Positions 26,862 through 35,211 of a DNA stretch of 64,000 nucleotides are shown here, one piece after another (the stretch's first letter is position 1; each line of letters opens with the position of its first letter). The stretch covers positions 1 through 64,000 of the forward strand of contig JBNKTC010000005.1 of NCBI GenBank assembly GCA_050297855.1. Reading direction: 5' to 3'. This stretch comes from SZUA-545 sp050297855. GTDB taxonomy: Bacteria; Campylobacterota; Campylobacteria; Campylobacterales; SZUA-545. Position numbers and translations under genes: made by a program. Under the pieces are notes generated by a model. The model saw nothing but the letters and a program-made list of their open reading frames with translations. It was not told the DNA's origin and made no database searches.

Positions 26862-27402
26862 CCATCTCCCAGAGTCCCGGATTTTTCCACTCCGAACGGA
26901 CCTGGTCGGAGAAGCGGATTTTTTCCGGATCGATCAATCCCATCTGCGGATTATCCACATCCTCTTTAAAACACTGGGCATAACCGGTATCGGTTTCGTG
27001 GACGATCACACTGTGGACCGATATCTCCCTCTCCCCGTTGTTAAGATCCATCTTTTTTAGCACCATCTCGGTCATTTTGAAGATCACCCGGCTGAACTGT
27101 TCGGCCGACGGTGAAACGGGAAGCTCCACCCACCGCAATGAGTGTTTTTTCATATCTTCTATATAGTCAGCCTCGTCACCGCTCCAAATTGCTACAGCAT
27201 GGTCGAAACTGTCGATCAGGTCTTTGATATCTCCCTTGGTCAATCCAAAATCGAGCACCATCTGCCCGTTATCGAGAAAATTGGAGTGAAACAGGACCTC
27301 GACTTTATAGGAGTGACCGTGTAGGGAGTATTTGCAACGGTCACTGCTGCAGTTTCGGACGATATGGGCGTTTTCAAATTTAAAAAGTTTTCGTATCAGC
27401 AT
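26851..27402 (-). CDS. queD: 6-carboxy-5,6,7,8-tetrahydropterin synthase QueD
   Basis: QueD makes carboxytetrahydropterin from dihydroneopterin triphosphate for queuosine synthesis. Zinc ligands are H13 (FENAHIV) and the HGH pair H28/H30 in YSLHGHSYKVEV; the catalytic Cys is probably C23. DFGLTKGDIKDLIDSFDHA and the late E-T region (VIVHETDTGYA) are conserved. At 183 aa it is longer than the enterobacterial protein, as is usual in this phylum. It directly follows ruvC by 1 base. The later-step enzyme queF is at 32.9 kb. Confidence 0.92.
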   Translation of the reverse strand: MLIRKLFKFENAHIVRNCSSDRCKYSLHGHSYKVEVLFHSNFLDNGQMVLDFGLTKGDIKDLIDSFDHAVAIWSGDEADYIEDMKKHSLRWVELPVSPSAEQFSRVIFKMTEMVLKKMDLNNGEREISVHSVIVHETDTGYAQCFKEDVDNPQMGLIDPEKIRFSDQVRSEWKNPGLWEMVTS

Positions 27403-27403
27403 C

Positions 27404-27880
27404 TTATAATCCTAGTTTGAGCCGCTGGGCATGGGTGATCGCGACAGCGATCGCATCGGTGATATCCAGCGGCTTTATCTCCTGTTTTATACCCAAAAGC
27501 GTTTTAACCATAAAAGCGACCTGCTCCTTGGCCGCCTTCCCGTTACCCGTTACTGCCCGCTTCACCTGCAGCGGCGTATACTCGGCGAAGTTGCCGAAAT
27601 CCTGGATGATCTTAAGGCTCATGGCTCCCCGGAACTGGGCCAGTTTGATGACACTTTTTGGGTTGTGGGCATAAAACATATCCTCTACCGCCACCTCGTC
27701 GATCTCGTTATGTTTAAACAGCATATCAAACGCTTCGGTCATTTCGCAGATCTGTTCCTGGAGGACCTTGGACTTCATCTTGATCAGTCCTGCTTCCTTT
27801 AGTAACATCTTCCGGTTTTTCACCTCGAGTATGGCGTAGCCCGTTTTAATGCTGCCGGGGTCGATTCCCAAAATGTACAT
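27404..27880 (-). CDS. ruvC: Holliday junction resolvase RuvC
   Basis: RuvC cuts four-way junctions made by recombination. The first catalytic Asp is D7 in LGIDPGSIKTGYA; the second acidic residue lies in VAVEDMFYAHNPKS, and the last pair is in KPLDITDAIAVAITH. The 158-aa length is standard. It is transcribed away from dnaA, and its start codon borders the upstream DnaA-box cluster. Confidence 0.95.
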   Translation of the reverse strand: MYILGIDPGSIKTGYAILEVKNRKMLLKEAGLIKMKSKVLQEQICEMTEAFDMLFKHNEIDEVAVEDMFYAHNPKSVIKLAQFRGAMSLKIIQDFGNFAEYTPLQVKRAVTGNGKAAKEQVAFMVKTLLGIKQEIKPLDITDAIAVAITHAQRLKLGL

Positions 27881-27883
27881 GAG

Positions 27884-27994
27884 TTATTCACCTATCTTTC
27901 ACGATGTGAATAAAAATTTATTCACTACTATAAACCTTTATATGATACAATTTTTTCACCTCTTAAAGAGATTAAAATTCACTTAATTTTCACA
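27884..27994. other. Replication origin part 1: DnaA-box cluster upstream of dnaA
   Basis: At least six DnaA-box-like 9-mers of the TTATTCACA/TTTTTCACx type lie between ruvC and dnaA: 27884-27892 (TTATTCACC), 27905-27913 on the minus strand (TTATTCACA), 27918-27926 (TTATTCACT), 27952-27960 (TTTTTCACC), 27975-27983 (AAATTCACT) and 27986-27994 (ATTTTCACA). The stretch is AT rich. This corresponds to oriC1 of the bipartite origins described in Helicobacter and relatives, and may also serve dnaA autoregulation. Confidence 0.8.
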
Positions 27995-28009
27995 TCACAA
28001 AGGCCATTT

Positions 28010-29326
28010 TTGATTTTTGATTCTATTCTTTCACGTCTCAAGTCCATCGTCAGTGAATCGGAGTTTCAGCGCTACATAAAAAATATTAAGTATGTCGAAA
28101 ACCAATCCAAATCGGACCTGGCCGTTTTGGAAGTCACCAATCCGTTTATAGCAAGCTGGATTAAAACAAAATACTCCGAAAAGATAGCTGACCTCTTTGA
28201 GCTCGAAAGCGGAGTCCGCCCCAAGGTAGAGATCCGGATCAAATCGAAAAAAGGGGGGAAATCGCGCAAAAAGGATGCGATTACCACCGATAATAAAGCG
28301 GCAAAAAGCACGATCCTAAACCCCGCCTACACCTTTAACAGTTTTGTCGTCGGCCACTCCAACCAGTTTGCCTATACCGTAGCCCAAAGTGTCTGCGAAC
28401 AGCCGGGGAAACTCTATAACCCCCTCTTTGTCTACGGCGGCGTTGGGTTGGGAAAAACCCACCTGCTCCAATCCATCGGGAACAGTTTCTCCGAAAAAGG
28501 GAAAATGGTCATCTACGCCACAATCGAACAGTTTCTGAACGACTTCACCGATCACCTCAGAAACCAGACCATGGACCGTTTCCGCGAAAAGTACCGGAGC
28601 TGCGATCTTCTGATCATCGACGATATCCAGTTTATTGCCGGAAAAGAGGATACGCAAAAGGAGTTTTTCCACACCTTTAACGAACTCCACAGCGCCGGAA
28701 AACAGATCGTCCTGGCTGCCGACAAGGAGCCCAGAAATATCGCAGGACTGGAAGACCGTCTTAAAAGCCGGTTTGTCTGGGGTCAGGTCGCCGATATCCA
28801 GCCACCGGAACTGGAGACCAAGATCGCTATTATCAAAAAGAAATGTGAACTGGACCTGATCAACCTCTCGAATGATGTCATCAATTACATCGCCACCAAT
28901 ATGGACGAGAATATCCGTGAGATCGAAGGGACAATTATCAAACTCAACGCCTACTCCAAGATGATGGGCCAGCCCATTACCCTGGAATTTACGAAAGATG
29001 TCCTCAAAGAGCAGATCAAAGAGAAGCGCGAGAATATCACCATCGACCAGATCGTGGATGTCGTCAGCAAAGAACTTAACGTCAAACCGAGCGAGATCAA
29101 ATCAAAATCCCGCGTCAAGGCGATCGTTAATGCCAGACGGGTCGTCATCTACCTGGCTAGAAGCCTGACACCCAACTCCATGCCGATCATCGCCAACTAC
29201 TTTAATATGAAAGATCACACCGCCGTCAGCCATGCCATGAAGAAGATCAACGAGATCATTCAAAACGACGCCAATTTTAAAGTAATTATCGATCAACTGG
29301 CCAACAAAATCACGACCACGGAATAA
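28010..29326 (+). CDS. dnaA: Chromosomal replication initiator protein DnaA
   Basis: DnaA binds origin boxes and opens the duplex. The 438-aa protein has the N-terminal helicase-contact domain, a short linker, the AAA+ domain with Walker A GGVGLGKT (143-150) and Walker B LLIIDDIQFI, and the C-terminal DNA-binding domain with the signature KDHTAVSHAMKKI. The TTG start at 28010 is the only one that keeps the conserved N-terminus (FDSILSRLKS). It lies between two DnaA-box clusters and precedes dnaN. Confidence 0.97.
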   Translation: MIFDSILSRLKSIVSESEFQRYIKNIKYVENQSKSDLAVLEVTNPFIASWIKTKYSEKIADLFELESGVRPKVEIRIKSKKGGKSRKKDAITTDNKAAKSTILNPAYTFNSFVVGHSNQFAYTVAQSVCEQPGKLYNPLFVYGGVGLGKTHLLQSIGNSFSEKGKMVIYATIEQFLNDFTDHLRNQTMDRFREKYRSCDLLIIDDIQFIAGKEDTQKEFFHTFNELHSAGKQIVLAADKEPRNIAGLEDRLKSRFVWGQVADIQPPELETKIAIIKKKCELDLINLSNDVINYIATNMDENIREIEGTIIKLNAYSKMMGQPITLEFTKDVLKEQIKEKRENITIDQIVDVVSKELNVKPSEIKSKSRVKAIVNARRVVIYLARSLTPNSMPIIANYFNMKDHTAVSHAMKKINEIIQNDANFKVIIDQLANKITTTE

Positions 29327-29341
29327 AACTGTTACAATTTA

Positions 29342-29470
29342 TGTGAAAATGAGTGAAATAAAGATAGAATTTATTCATTATTACGTTTCAGGCCATAAAA
29401 GGGTTAGTCAGTATTTTTCACTTTTTCATCGGGTGCTAATACTACTACTATTTATTTATAATAATAAAGG
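29342..29470. other. Replication origin part 2: DnaA boxes plus DnaA-trio-like unwinding element
   Basis: The 153-base gap between dnaA and dnaN holds boxes at 29342-29350 (minus, ATTTTCACA), 29352-29360 (minus, TATTTCACT), 29414-29422 (TTTTTCACT) and 29422-29430 (TTTTTCATC). Next comes a short GC element (GGGTGC, 29431-29436), then TAATACTACTACTAT (29437-29451) and a purely A/T stretch to 29466. Box, GC spacer, TAC-type trinucleotide repeats and AT tract in this order are the DnaA-trio basal unwinding arrangement known from Bacillus and reported for Helicobacter. This is the likely opening site (oriC2). Confidence 0.78.
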
Positions 29471-29479
29471 TGTGTCAAA

Positions 29480-30547
29480 ATGAAGATCATAGTAAAGAAG
29501 CAGGCTTTCGAAAACGCCATCGTCAGCCTCCAGGCTTTTTTAGAGAGAAAAGACTTCTCCCATGTTACGTCCCACATCTATTTTGAAGCAAACCAGGACG
29601 GTCTGGTCCTCAAAGCTACGGACAATGAGATCGGACTCAGTGTCGTTATTGATGACTTTATCCTGGATGAAGAGGGAAAAACAACATGTAACGGAAAGAA
29701 GATCCTCGATATTATCCGTATCCTAAAAGATGACGAGATCATTATCAACTCCGAAGGGGACACGCTCCACATCAAACAGAACCGCTCCAATTACAAACTG
29801 CCGACGTTTGATGCAAATGAATACCCCTCATTCCCCAACTATGAAAACCTTCCAAAAATAAATATCGACAGCCTGAAACTGATCGGATCCTTTAAAAAAG
29901 TGATGCCGGCAATTGACACCAATAATCCGAAATTCGAACTTAACGGTGCCCTGATCGATATCAAAAACTACGGGATCAATATCGTCGGTACCGATACCAA
30001 ACGCCTGGGACTGCTTCGTATTGATAACGAGACAAGCCAGGCCAATTCGATCATCATCCCGAAAAAAGCGATCCAGGAGATCCAAAAGCTTTTTGTCAAT
30101 GAGGTCGACATCTTTTTTGACAACACCAATTTTATTATCAAATCAAACAATCACTACTTCTTTACAAAAGTGATCAACGGGAAGTTCCCCGATTACGAAC
30201 GCATTGTTCCGAAAGAACTGAAACACACCATCAGCCTCTCCAAAGAGACGATGATCAATGCGATCAAACAGGTCAATATCATCTCCGCAGAGATCAAGAT
30301 GCAGTTTAATCCACACTCCATCTACTTCGAAAGTATTAACGACGAGAATTTCGAAGCCAAAACAGAGTTCGAAGCAGAAACGAATATCAACGAATCTTTT
30401 GAGATTGCGGTAAACAGCCGTTACATTATCGATTTCCTTTCGCAGATCGATACGCGGGAATTTATCATGGGCTTTAACGAACCCAATACACCGTTCCAAC
30501 TAAAAAGCGAAAATTTCTTGACAATCATCATGCCGATTGCACTATAA
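29480..30547 (+). CDS. dnaN: DNA polymerase III beta sliding clamp
   Basis: The clamp encircles DNA and holds the polymerase. The 355-aa protein has the three repeated clamp domains and the family ends with NFLTIIMPIAL, matching the usual ...x-V-I-M-P-M-R-L terminus. AGTATDNEIGL-like sequence (VLKATDNEIGLSV) near residue 45 is the conserved domain-1 block. It follows dnaA across the origin, and an AAAGGTG site lies just ahead of the start. gyrB follows 11 bases later. Confidence 0.97.
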   Translation: MKIIVKKQAFENAIVSLQAFLERKDFSHVTSHIYFEANQDGLVLKATDNEIGLSVVIDDFILDEEGKTTCNGKKILDIIRILKDDEIIINSEGDTLHIKQNRSNYKLPTFDANEYPSFPNYENLPKINIDSLKLIGSFKKVMPAIDTNNPKFELNGALIDIKNYGINIVGTDTKRLGLLRIDNETSQANSIIIPKKAIQEIQKLFVNEVDIFFDNTNFIIKSNNHYFFTKVINGKFPDYERIVPKELKHTISLSKETMINAIKQVNIISAEIKMQFNPHSIYFESINDENFEAKTEFEAETNINESFEIAVNSRYIIDFLSQIDTREFIMGFNEPNTPFQLKSENFLTIIMPIAL

Positions 30548-30558
30548 GAAGGGATACT

Positions 30559-32919
30559 ATGAGCGAAGAAAACAACCTATTTGAAGCACCTGAAGCAGCC
30601 GAAGAGAAAAAGGCCGATTACGGTGCCTCCAACATTAAAGTCCTCAAAGGTCTCGAAGCGGTCCGAAAACGGCCGGGGATGTATATCGGGGATACCAATA
30701 TCGGTGGTCTGCACCACCTGATCTATGAAGTCGTCGACAACTCCATCGATGAAGCGATGGCAGGATACTGTGATACGATCAAAGTATGTATTACCAAAGA
30801 GGGGCGTGCCCGGATCGAAGATAATGCACGGGGTATTCCGACTGATATCCACCCGGTCGAAAAGATCTCTGCGGCAACAGTCGCTCTGACGGTACTTCAC
30901 GCCGGTGGTAAATTCGACAAAGACACCTATAAGGTCTCCGGGGGACTTCACGGGGTCGGGGTCTCGGTTGTTAATGCCCTCTCAAGTGACCTGCACCTGA
31001 CGGTCCACCGCGGCGGTAATGTACATGAACAGGATTTTGCCAAAGGTAAGATCCAAAATGATCTGACGGTAACAGGCACGACGAAACGGACCGGTACGAT
31101 TATCGAATTTATGCCCGATGACGAGATCTTTGAAACGGTCGAATTTGATAAAAATATCCTTCTGAAGCGTTTTAAAGAACTCTGCTACCTGAACCCGAAA
31201 ATTAAGATCATCTTTACCGATGAGCGGGACGATACGAAAGAGGAGATCCATTTTGAAGGCGGGATCGCACAGTTTGTTTCCGATCTTAATGATAAAGACG
31301 GACTCTGTGATGTCATCTACTTCAGTGACAAGATGGAAGATATCGAGATGGACCTGGCTTTTATGTACAATACCGCCTACTCCGAAAAAGTCTCCTCTTT
31401 TGTCAATAATATTAAAACACCCGACGGCGGTACGCACGAAGCCGGTTTCCGTGCCGGTCTGACACGGGCGATCTCCAAATATATCGATGAAAACGCCAAT
31501 GCCCGGGAAAAGACAAAGATCACGGGTGACGATACTAAAGAGGGGCTGATCGCCATCGTCAGTGTACGGGTCCCCGAACCGCAGTTCGAAGGCCAGACGA
31601 AGGGTAAACTGGGATCTTCCTATGTACGCCCGCTGGTTCAGAAACTGACCTACGAAAACGTCGTCAAGTTCTTTGAAGAGAACCCCAATGCCGCCAAGGC
31701 GATCATGCAGAAGGCGATCCTGGCAGCCCGCGGTCGCGATGCTGCCAAACGTGCCCGTGAGATGACGCGTAAGCAGGAGAAGATGGCCGTCGGTACATTG
31801 CCGGGGAAACTGGCTGATTGCCAGAGCAAAGACCCGGAAGAGTCCGAACTCTACCTGGTGGAGGGTGACTCCGCGGGCGGTTCGGCCAAACAGGGCCGGG
31901 ACCGTGTCTTCCAGGCGATCCTTCCGCTCAAGGGTAAGATCCTGAACGTCGAAAAAGCGCGGATCGATAAGATCCTCAGCAGCGAGGAGATCAAAAATAT
32001 GATCACCGCCCTGGGCTGCGGGATCGGTGCGGAGTTCGACGAGGAGAAACTGCGCTATAAAAAGATCATCATCATGACCGATGCCGACGTCGACGGAAGC
32101 CACATCCAGACGCTGCTGCTGACGTTCTTCTTCCGATACCTGCGGCCGATCGTCGATGAGGGGTACCTCTATATTGCCCAGCCGCCGCTCTATCGTTATA
32201 AAAAAGGTAAAAACGAGATCTATCTCAAAGATAACAAAGCCCTTAACGATTACCTGATCGAGACAGGTATCGAAGGGATGGAGTTTGAGGGGATCGGTGC
32301 ACGGGACCTGAAAGAACATCTCAAGATCGCGGCGCACTACCGGTTGGTCCTGGAGGACCTCCAAAAACGATATTCTGTTGTCGAACTGGTACGTCAGCTG
32401 ATCGAAAAAGACGAACTGCTCGCCCTGGATAACAAAGAGCTTTTTGTGGAAATCGAAAAATTCCTTACAGAGATCGGATACAACATTCTCAACACGGTGG
32501 TAAATGAAGAGAAGATCCACCTCTATATCCAGACGGAAAAAGGCCTGGAAGAGATCATTGTCAACGACGATCTCTTTACCAACCCGCTCTTTGTGGAAGC
32601 AAAATATACCTATGAAAAGCTGCTCGAACGCGACAATCCGCTCTTCCATGAGCGCGATATCCTCGAAATCCTCGACGAAGTGGAAGCGCGGGCTAAAAAA
32701 GGTGCCTATATCCAGCGCTATAAAGGTCTGGGTGAGATGAACCCCGAGCAGCTTTGGGAGACGACGATGAGCAAAGAGAACCGCCGTCTGCTCCAGGTTA
32801 CGGTTGATAATGCCGAAGAGGTGAGCGATACCTTTACCCTCTTTATGGGTGACGAAGTCGAACCGCGGCGACGTTATATTGAAGATCACGCCAAAGATGT
32901 CAAACACCTTGACATCTAA
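30559..32919 (+). CDS. gyrB: DNA gyrase subunit B
   Basis: GyrB is the ATPase subunit of gyrase, which adds negative supercoils. It shows the GHKL ATP site (VVDNSIDEAMAGYC, GGLHGVGVSVVNALS), the transducer Lys region, and the TOPRIM domain with EGDSAGGSAKQGRDR and the metal triad TDADVDGSHI. The C-terminal QRYKGLGEMNPEQLWETT is invariant in the family. The 786-aa length is slightly above the usual 770. It lies in the order dnaA-dnaN-gyrB-queF. Confidence 0.98.
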   Translation: MSEENNLFEAPEAAEEKKADYGASNIKVLKGLEAVRKRPGMYIGDTNIGGLHHLIYEVVDNSIDEAMAGYCDTIKVCITKEGRARIEDNARGIPTDIHPVEKISAATVALTVLHAGGKFDKDTYKVSGGLHGVGVSVVNALSSDLHLTVHRGGNVHEQDFAKGKIQNDLTVTGTTKRTGTIIEFMPDDEIFETVEFDKNILLKRFKELCYLNPKIKIIFTDERDDTKEEIHFEGGIAQFVSDLNDKDGLCDVIYFSDKMEDIEMDLAFMYNTAYSEKVSSFVNNIKTPDGGTHEAGFRAGLTRAISKYIDENANAREKTKITGDDTKEGLIAIVSVRVPEPQFEGQTKGKLGSSYVRPLVQKLTYENVVKFFEENPNAAKAIMQKAILAARGRDAAKRAREMTRKQEKMAVGTLPGKLADCQSKDPEESELYLVEGDSAGGSAKQGRDRVFQAILPLKGKILNVEKARIDKILSSEEIKNMITALGCGIGAEFDEEKLRYKKIIIMTDADVDGSHIQTLLLTFFFRYLRPIVDEGYLYIAQPPLYRYKKGKNEIYLKDNKALNDYLIETGIEGMEFEGIGARDLKEHLKIAAHYRLVLEDLQKRYSVVELVRQLIEKDELLALDNKELFVEIEKFLTEIGYNILNTVVNEEKIHLYIQTEKGLEEIIVNDDLFTNPLFVEAKYTYEKLLERDNPLFHERDILEILDEVEARAKKGAYIQRYKGLGEMNPEQLWETTMSKENRRLLQVTVDNAEEVSDTFTLFMGDEVEPRRRYIEDHAKDVKHLDI

Positions 32920-32929
32920 TGGAGATACT

Positions 32930-33325
32930 ATGGAAATGAGATACGGGGAAAAAGAGATCGCGGAGTTCGATGTCGATAAAGATTTAGAGATCTGGCCGAA
33001 TCAGCACCAGAAAAACTACAAGGTCTCCATTACCCTGCCCGAGTTTACCTGTCTCTGCCCTCGCAGCGGCTACCCCGATTTTGCGACGATCTACCTGGAG
33101 TATATGCCCGGGGAGTTCGTCGTGGAGCTTAAGGCGATCAAGATCTATATCAACAGTTTCAGAAACCGTCACATCTCCCATGAAAATACGGCGAATGAAA
33201 TCTACGACACGCTCTATGACAAGCTCAAACCGAAATGGATGAAGGTCGTGGCCGATTTTGAACCGCGCGGTAATGTCCATACGGTGATCGAAATCGACAG
33301 TGATATTGTCAAAAAGGGTGTATAA
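32930..33325 (+). CDS. queF: NADPH-dependent 7-cyano-7-deazaguanine reductase
   Basis: QueF reduces preQ0 to preQ1 in queuosine synthesis. The ATG at 32930 gives 131 aa, the length of the short unimodular form. The nucleophile is C43 in FTCLCPRSGYPDFA, with D50 as the acid; the family usually has T-G-Q where this has S-G-Y, a variant I associate with this phylum. The E/H substrate residues are in FRNRHISHENTANEI. It starts 10 bases after gyrB and so shares that operon. Confidence 0.93.
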   Translation: MEMRYGEKEIAEFDVDKDLEIWPNQHQKNYKVSITLPEFTCLCPRSGYPDFATIYLEYMPGEFVVELKAIKIYINSFRNRHISHENTANEIYDTLYDKLKPKWMKVVADFEPRGNVHTVIEIDSDIVKKGV

Positions 33326-33366
33326 CCCTCTCTTTCGCCCTAATGACCCTTTAATTGTAGGCTAAG

Positions 33367-33372
33367 TATAAT
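33367..33372 (+). promoter_or_regulatory. -10 element (TATAAT) for the CAU tRNA
   Basis: A perfect TATAAT lies 13 bases before the first base of the tRNA, at the right distance for initiation just ahead of the mature 5' end. The -35 region (TGACCC around 33344) is only partly similar to consensus. Confidence 0.55.
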
Positions 33373-33385
33373 CCGTTTCTTAAAC

Positions 33386-33462
33386 GGGTCTTTAGCTCAG
33401 CTGGTTAGAGCACCCCGCTCATAACGGGGTGGTCGCAGGTTCGAGTCCTGCAAGACCCACCA
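33386..33462 (+). tRNA. tRNA with CAU anticodon, probably tRNA-Ile2 (lysidine type)
   Basis: The 77-base gene folds into a full cloverleaf: acceptor GGGTCTT/AAGACCC, D stem GCTC/GAGC, anticodon stem CCCCG/CGGGG with loop CTCATAA (anticodon 33420-33422), T stem GCAGG/CCTGC, discriminator A and encoded CCA. It pairs fully at 1-72, so it is not the initiator. The body, including GGTCG-AGGTTCGAGTCCT, resembles bacterial tRNA-Ile2 genes more than elongator tRNA-Met. The identity is not certain; Met is the alternative and the label an automatic tool would give. Confidence 0.9.
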
Positions 33463-33545
33463 CCTTCCTCTTTTTCTTAAAAAAAATAAAAAAACTGTGG
33501 TATTCAACGATCCTAACGGAAAAATTGATATAGTGTCAAAAAAAT

Positions 33546-35207
33546 TTGTGTGAGCTACCCGTGAGTCTGAAACTGAATGATCTGAACCTCCTCTATATTG
33601 ATGACATCCTGGGATATACCGAGGGCGTAGAGTCCCTGCTGCAGGAGAGTTTTCATGAAGTATTCCACTCCGAGAGTTTTGTGGATCATGTCAAAATATT
33701 TAAAGAGATTTTTATTGACCTGGTCATTGTAAATATTGACAATAAGGCATACGGCGGGGTCAAGTTTGTCAACCTGATCAAAAAAAGCGCCCCCGATTTT
33801 CCGTTTATCGCCCTGAGTGAAGAGGAAGATGCTGCCAAACGTAACGAGCGACTCTTCTCCCTCGATATCAACCATGTTGTAAAAAAACCGGTCAACAGGG
33901 ACGAGCTTTACGAGTTGATCCGGGAGATCGAACCCGAGATCATCGCCTTTGCCGATAGCCGTGAAAAACGCAATACACAGAGTCTTGATCGCTCCCTCGA
34001 AGCCCGTGAGGCGATTGAACTCTATTTTAAATCTGTCGTGGCCGAACTGATGAAATACGACCGCGATATCCCTCCTGAAAAAAAGATGGATTTTTCCATA
34101 ATGAAAAGTTTTCTCTTTACCGCTTTTAACAACCTCAAATCCATCGATCTGACCATCCTGGACGCGGACCTTAAGATCGCCAAAAAGAAGCTGGATATGG
34201 CGATCACAATGAAAGAGAAGATGGACCGCAAGACCGCCAGCTCCATCGAAGAGAACTACGAGACGATCTTTTTGCTAAAACAGATCCCCTATGCTGAGGC
34301 GTCGACCGAACTGGAGAGTGTCAAAGAGAAAATATACAAACTGCTCAGTGAACATAAGGTGTATGAGAAGAAGATCGCAGCAACAAAAAAAGAGCTGCAG
34401 GGGACCAATGTCAAAGACCCCAAATATGAAAAACTGAAAAATTCACTCAATACCATGAGTAAGGCCAATGTGGACATCATCCATGAAGTGCGCGATCTGA
34501 AAGACCGGAGCGAAACGATCCTGGAGAAGATGAACGAATACAGGGAGAACCATTTCGAAGAGTTCAAGACGGCTTATATCAGTTATGTGGACGGTATCAA
34601 GTCCGAAATCAGCGATACACTGAATGTCCTGGCGTATCGTTTTGACAAAGAGCTTTGGCGCAGCGCAAAAAAATCGAAAGCTGTACACAAGTTTTTTTAC
34701 GAAGCACGTATCGAGGGACTTTACAGCAGTAAGACCTATATGAAATACTATACGGGCAAACTGGACATCAAAAAAGCGGGTGAACAGACGGCAAGATTGA
34801 TCCGCTATATCGAGCAGTACAATAAAAAAAATCCGATCACCATTGCCGTTTTGGGCGAGGAAATGGATATGGTTCAGCGGGCCAAAGAGGCGATCGAGAA
34901 GATCGACTCCTCCATCAAGGTCATCGGCTACCTCGATCCAAAAAAACTAATTGAACAGTATAAAACCTATAGCTTTTCCCTGGTACTGCTGGATCTCGTA
35001 ACCGAGGGTATCAATGCCGCATCGGTGATCAAGACACTGCAAAAAGTCTATCCCCAGGCGGTGAAAGAGGCGGTATTCTGTATTAACATCCCGTCAGGGA
35101 AACTTCTTGCTGCCGAGAATGCGGTCAAGGGACTCGACGTACCGATCCATTTTAACGACTCACGCAGTTCGAGCGAGCTGCAAAACCGGATCATGAAGAT
35201 CCTCTAA
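33546..35207 (+). CDS. Double-receiver protein with degenerate N-terminal REC (D to N)
   Basis: The 553-aa protein (TTG 33546; GTG 33561 is an equally plausible start) begins with a receiver-like domain: LLYIDD supplies the acidic pair and VVKKP the late Lys. The phospho-acceptor position in DLVIVNID is Asn63 instead of Asp, with Asp65 two residues on. A long helical, partly coiled-coil middle (residues 150-420) is followed by a second receiver-like domain (ITIAVLGEEMDMV, FSLVLLDLVTEG). It has the same layout as the protein at 37736-39439, and the segment AKKSKAVHKFF matches AKRSKDIYEYF there. No output domain is recognised. It converges with the symporter gene. Confidence 0.75.
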   Translation: MCELPVSLKLNDLNLLYIDDILGYTEGVESLLQESFHEVFHSESFVDHVKIFKEIFIDLVIVNIDNKAYGGVKFVNLIKKSAPDFPFIALSEEEDAAKRNERLFSLDINHVVKKPVNRDELYELIREIEPEIIAFADSREKRNTQSLDRSLEAREAIELYFKSVVAELMKYDRDIPPEKKMDFSIMKSFLFTAFNNLKSIDLTILDADLKIAKKKLDMAITMKEKMDRKTASSIEENYETIFLLKQIPYAEASTELESVKEKIYKLLSEHKVYEKKIAATKKELQGTNVKDPKYEKLKNSLNTMSKANVDIIHEVRDLKDRSETILEKMNEYRENHFEEFKTAYISYVDGIKSEISDTLNVLAYRFDKELWRSAKKSKAVHKFFYEARIEGLYSSKTYMKYYTGKLDIKKAGEQTARLIRYIEQYNKKNPITIAVLGEEMDMVQRAKEAIEKIDSSIKVIGYLDPKKLIEQYKTYSFSLVLLDLVTEGINAASVIKTLQKVYPQAVKEAVFCINIPSGKLLAAENAVKGLDVPIHFNDSRSSSELQNRIMKIL

Positions 35208-35211
35208 GTGC

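Noticed and set aside
30982..32907. 641-codon open frame on the minus strand opposite gyrB
   Set aside because: It is antisense to gyrB, whose every motif is intact; the translated product has no domain-like features.
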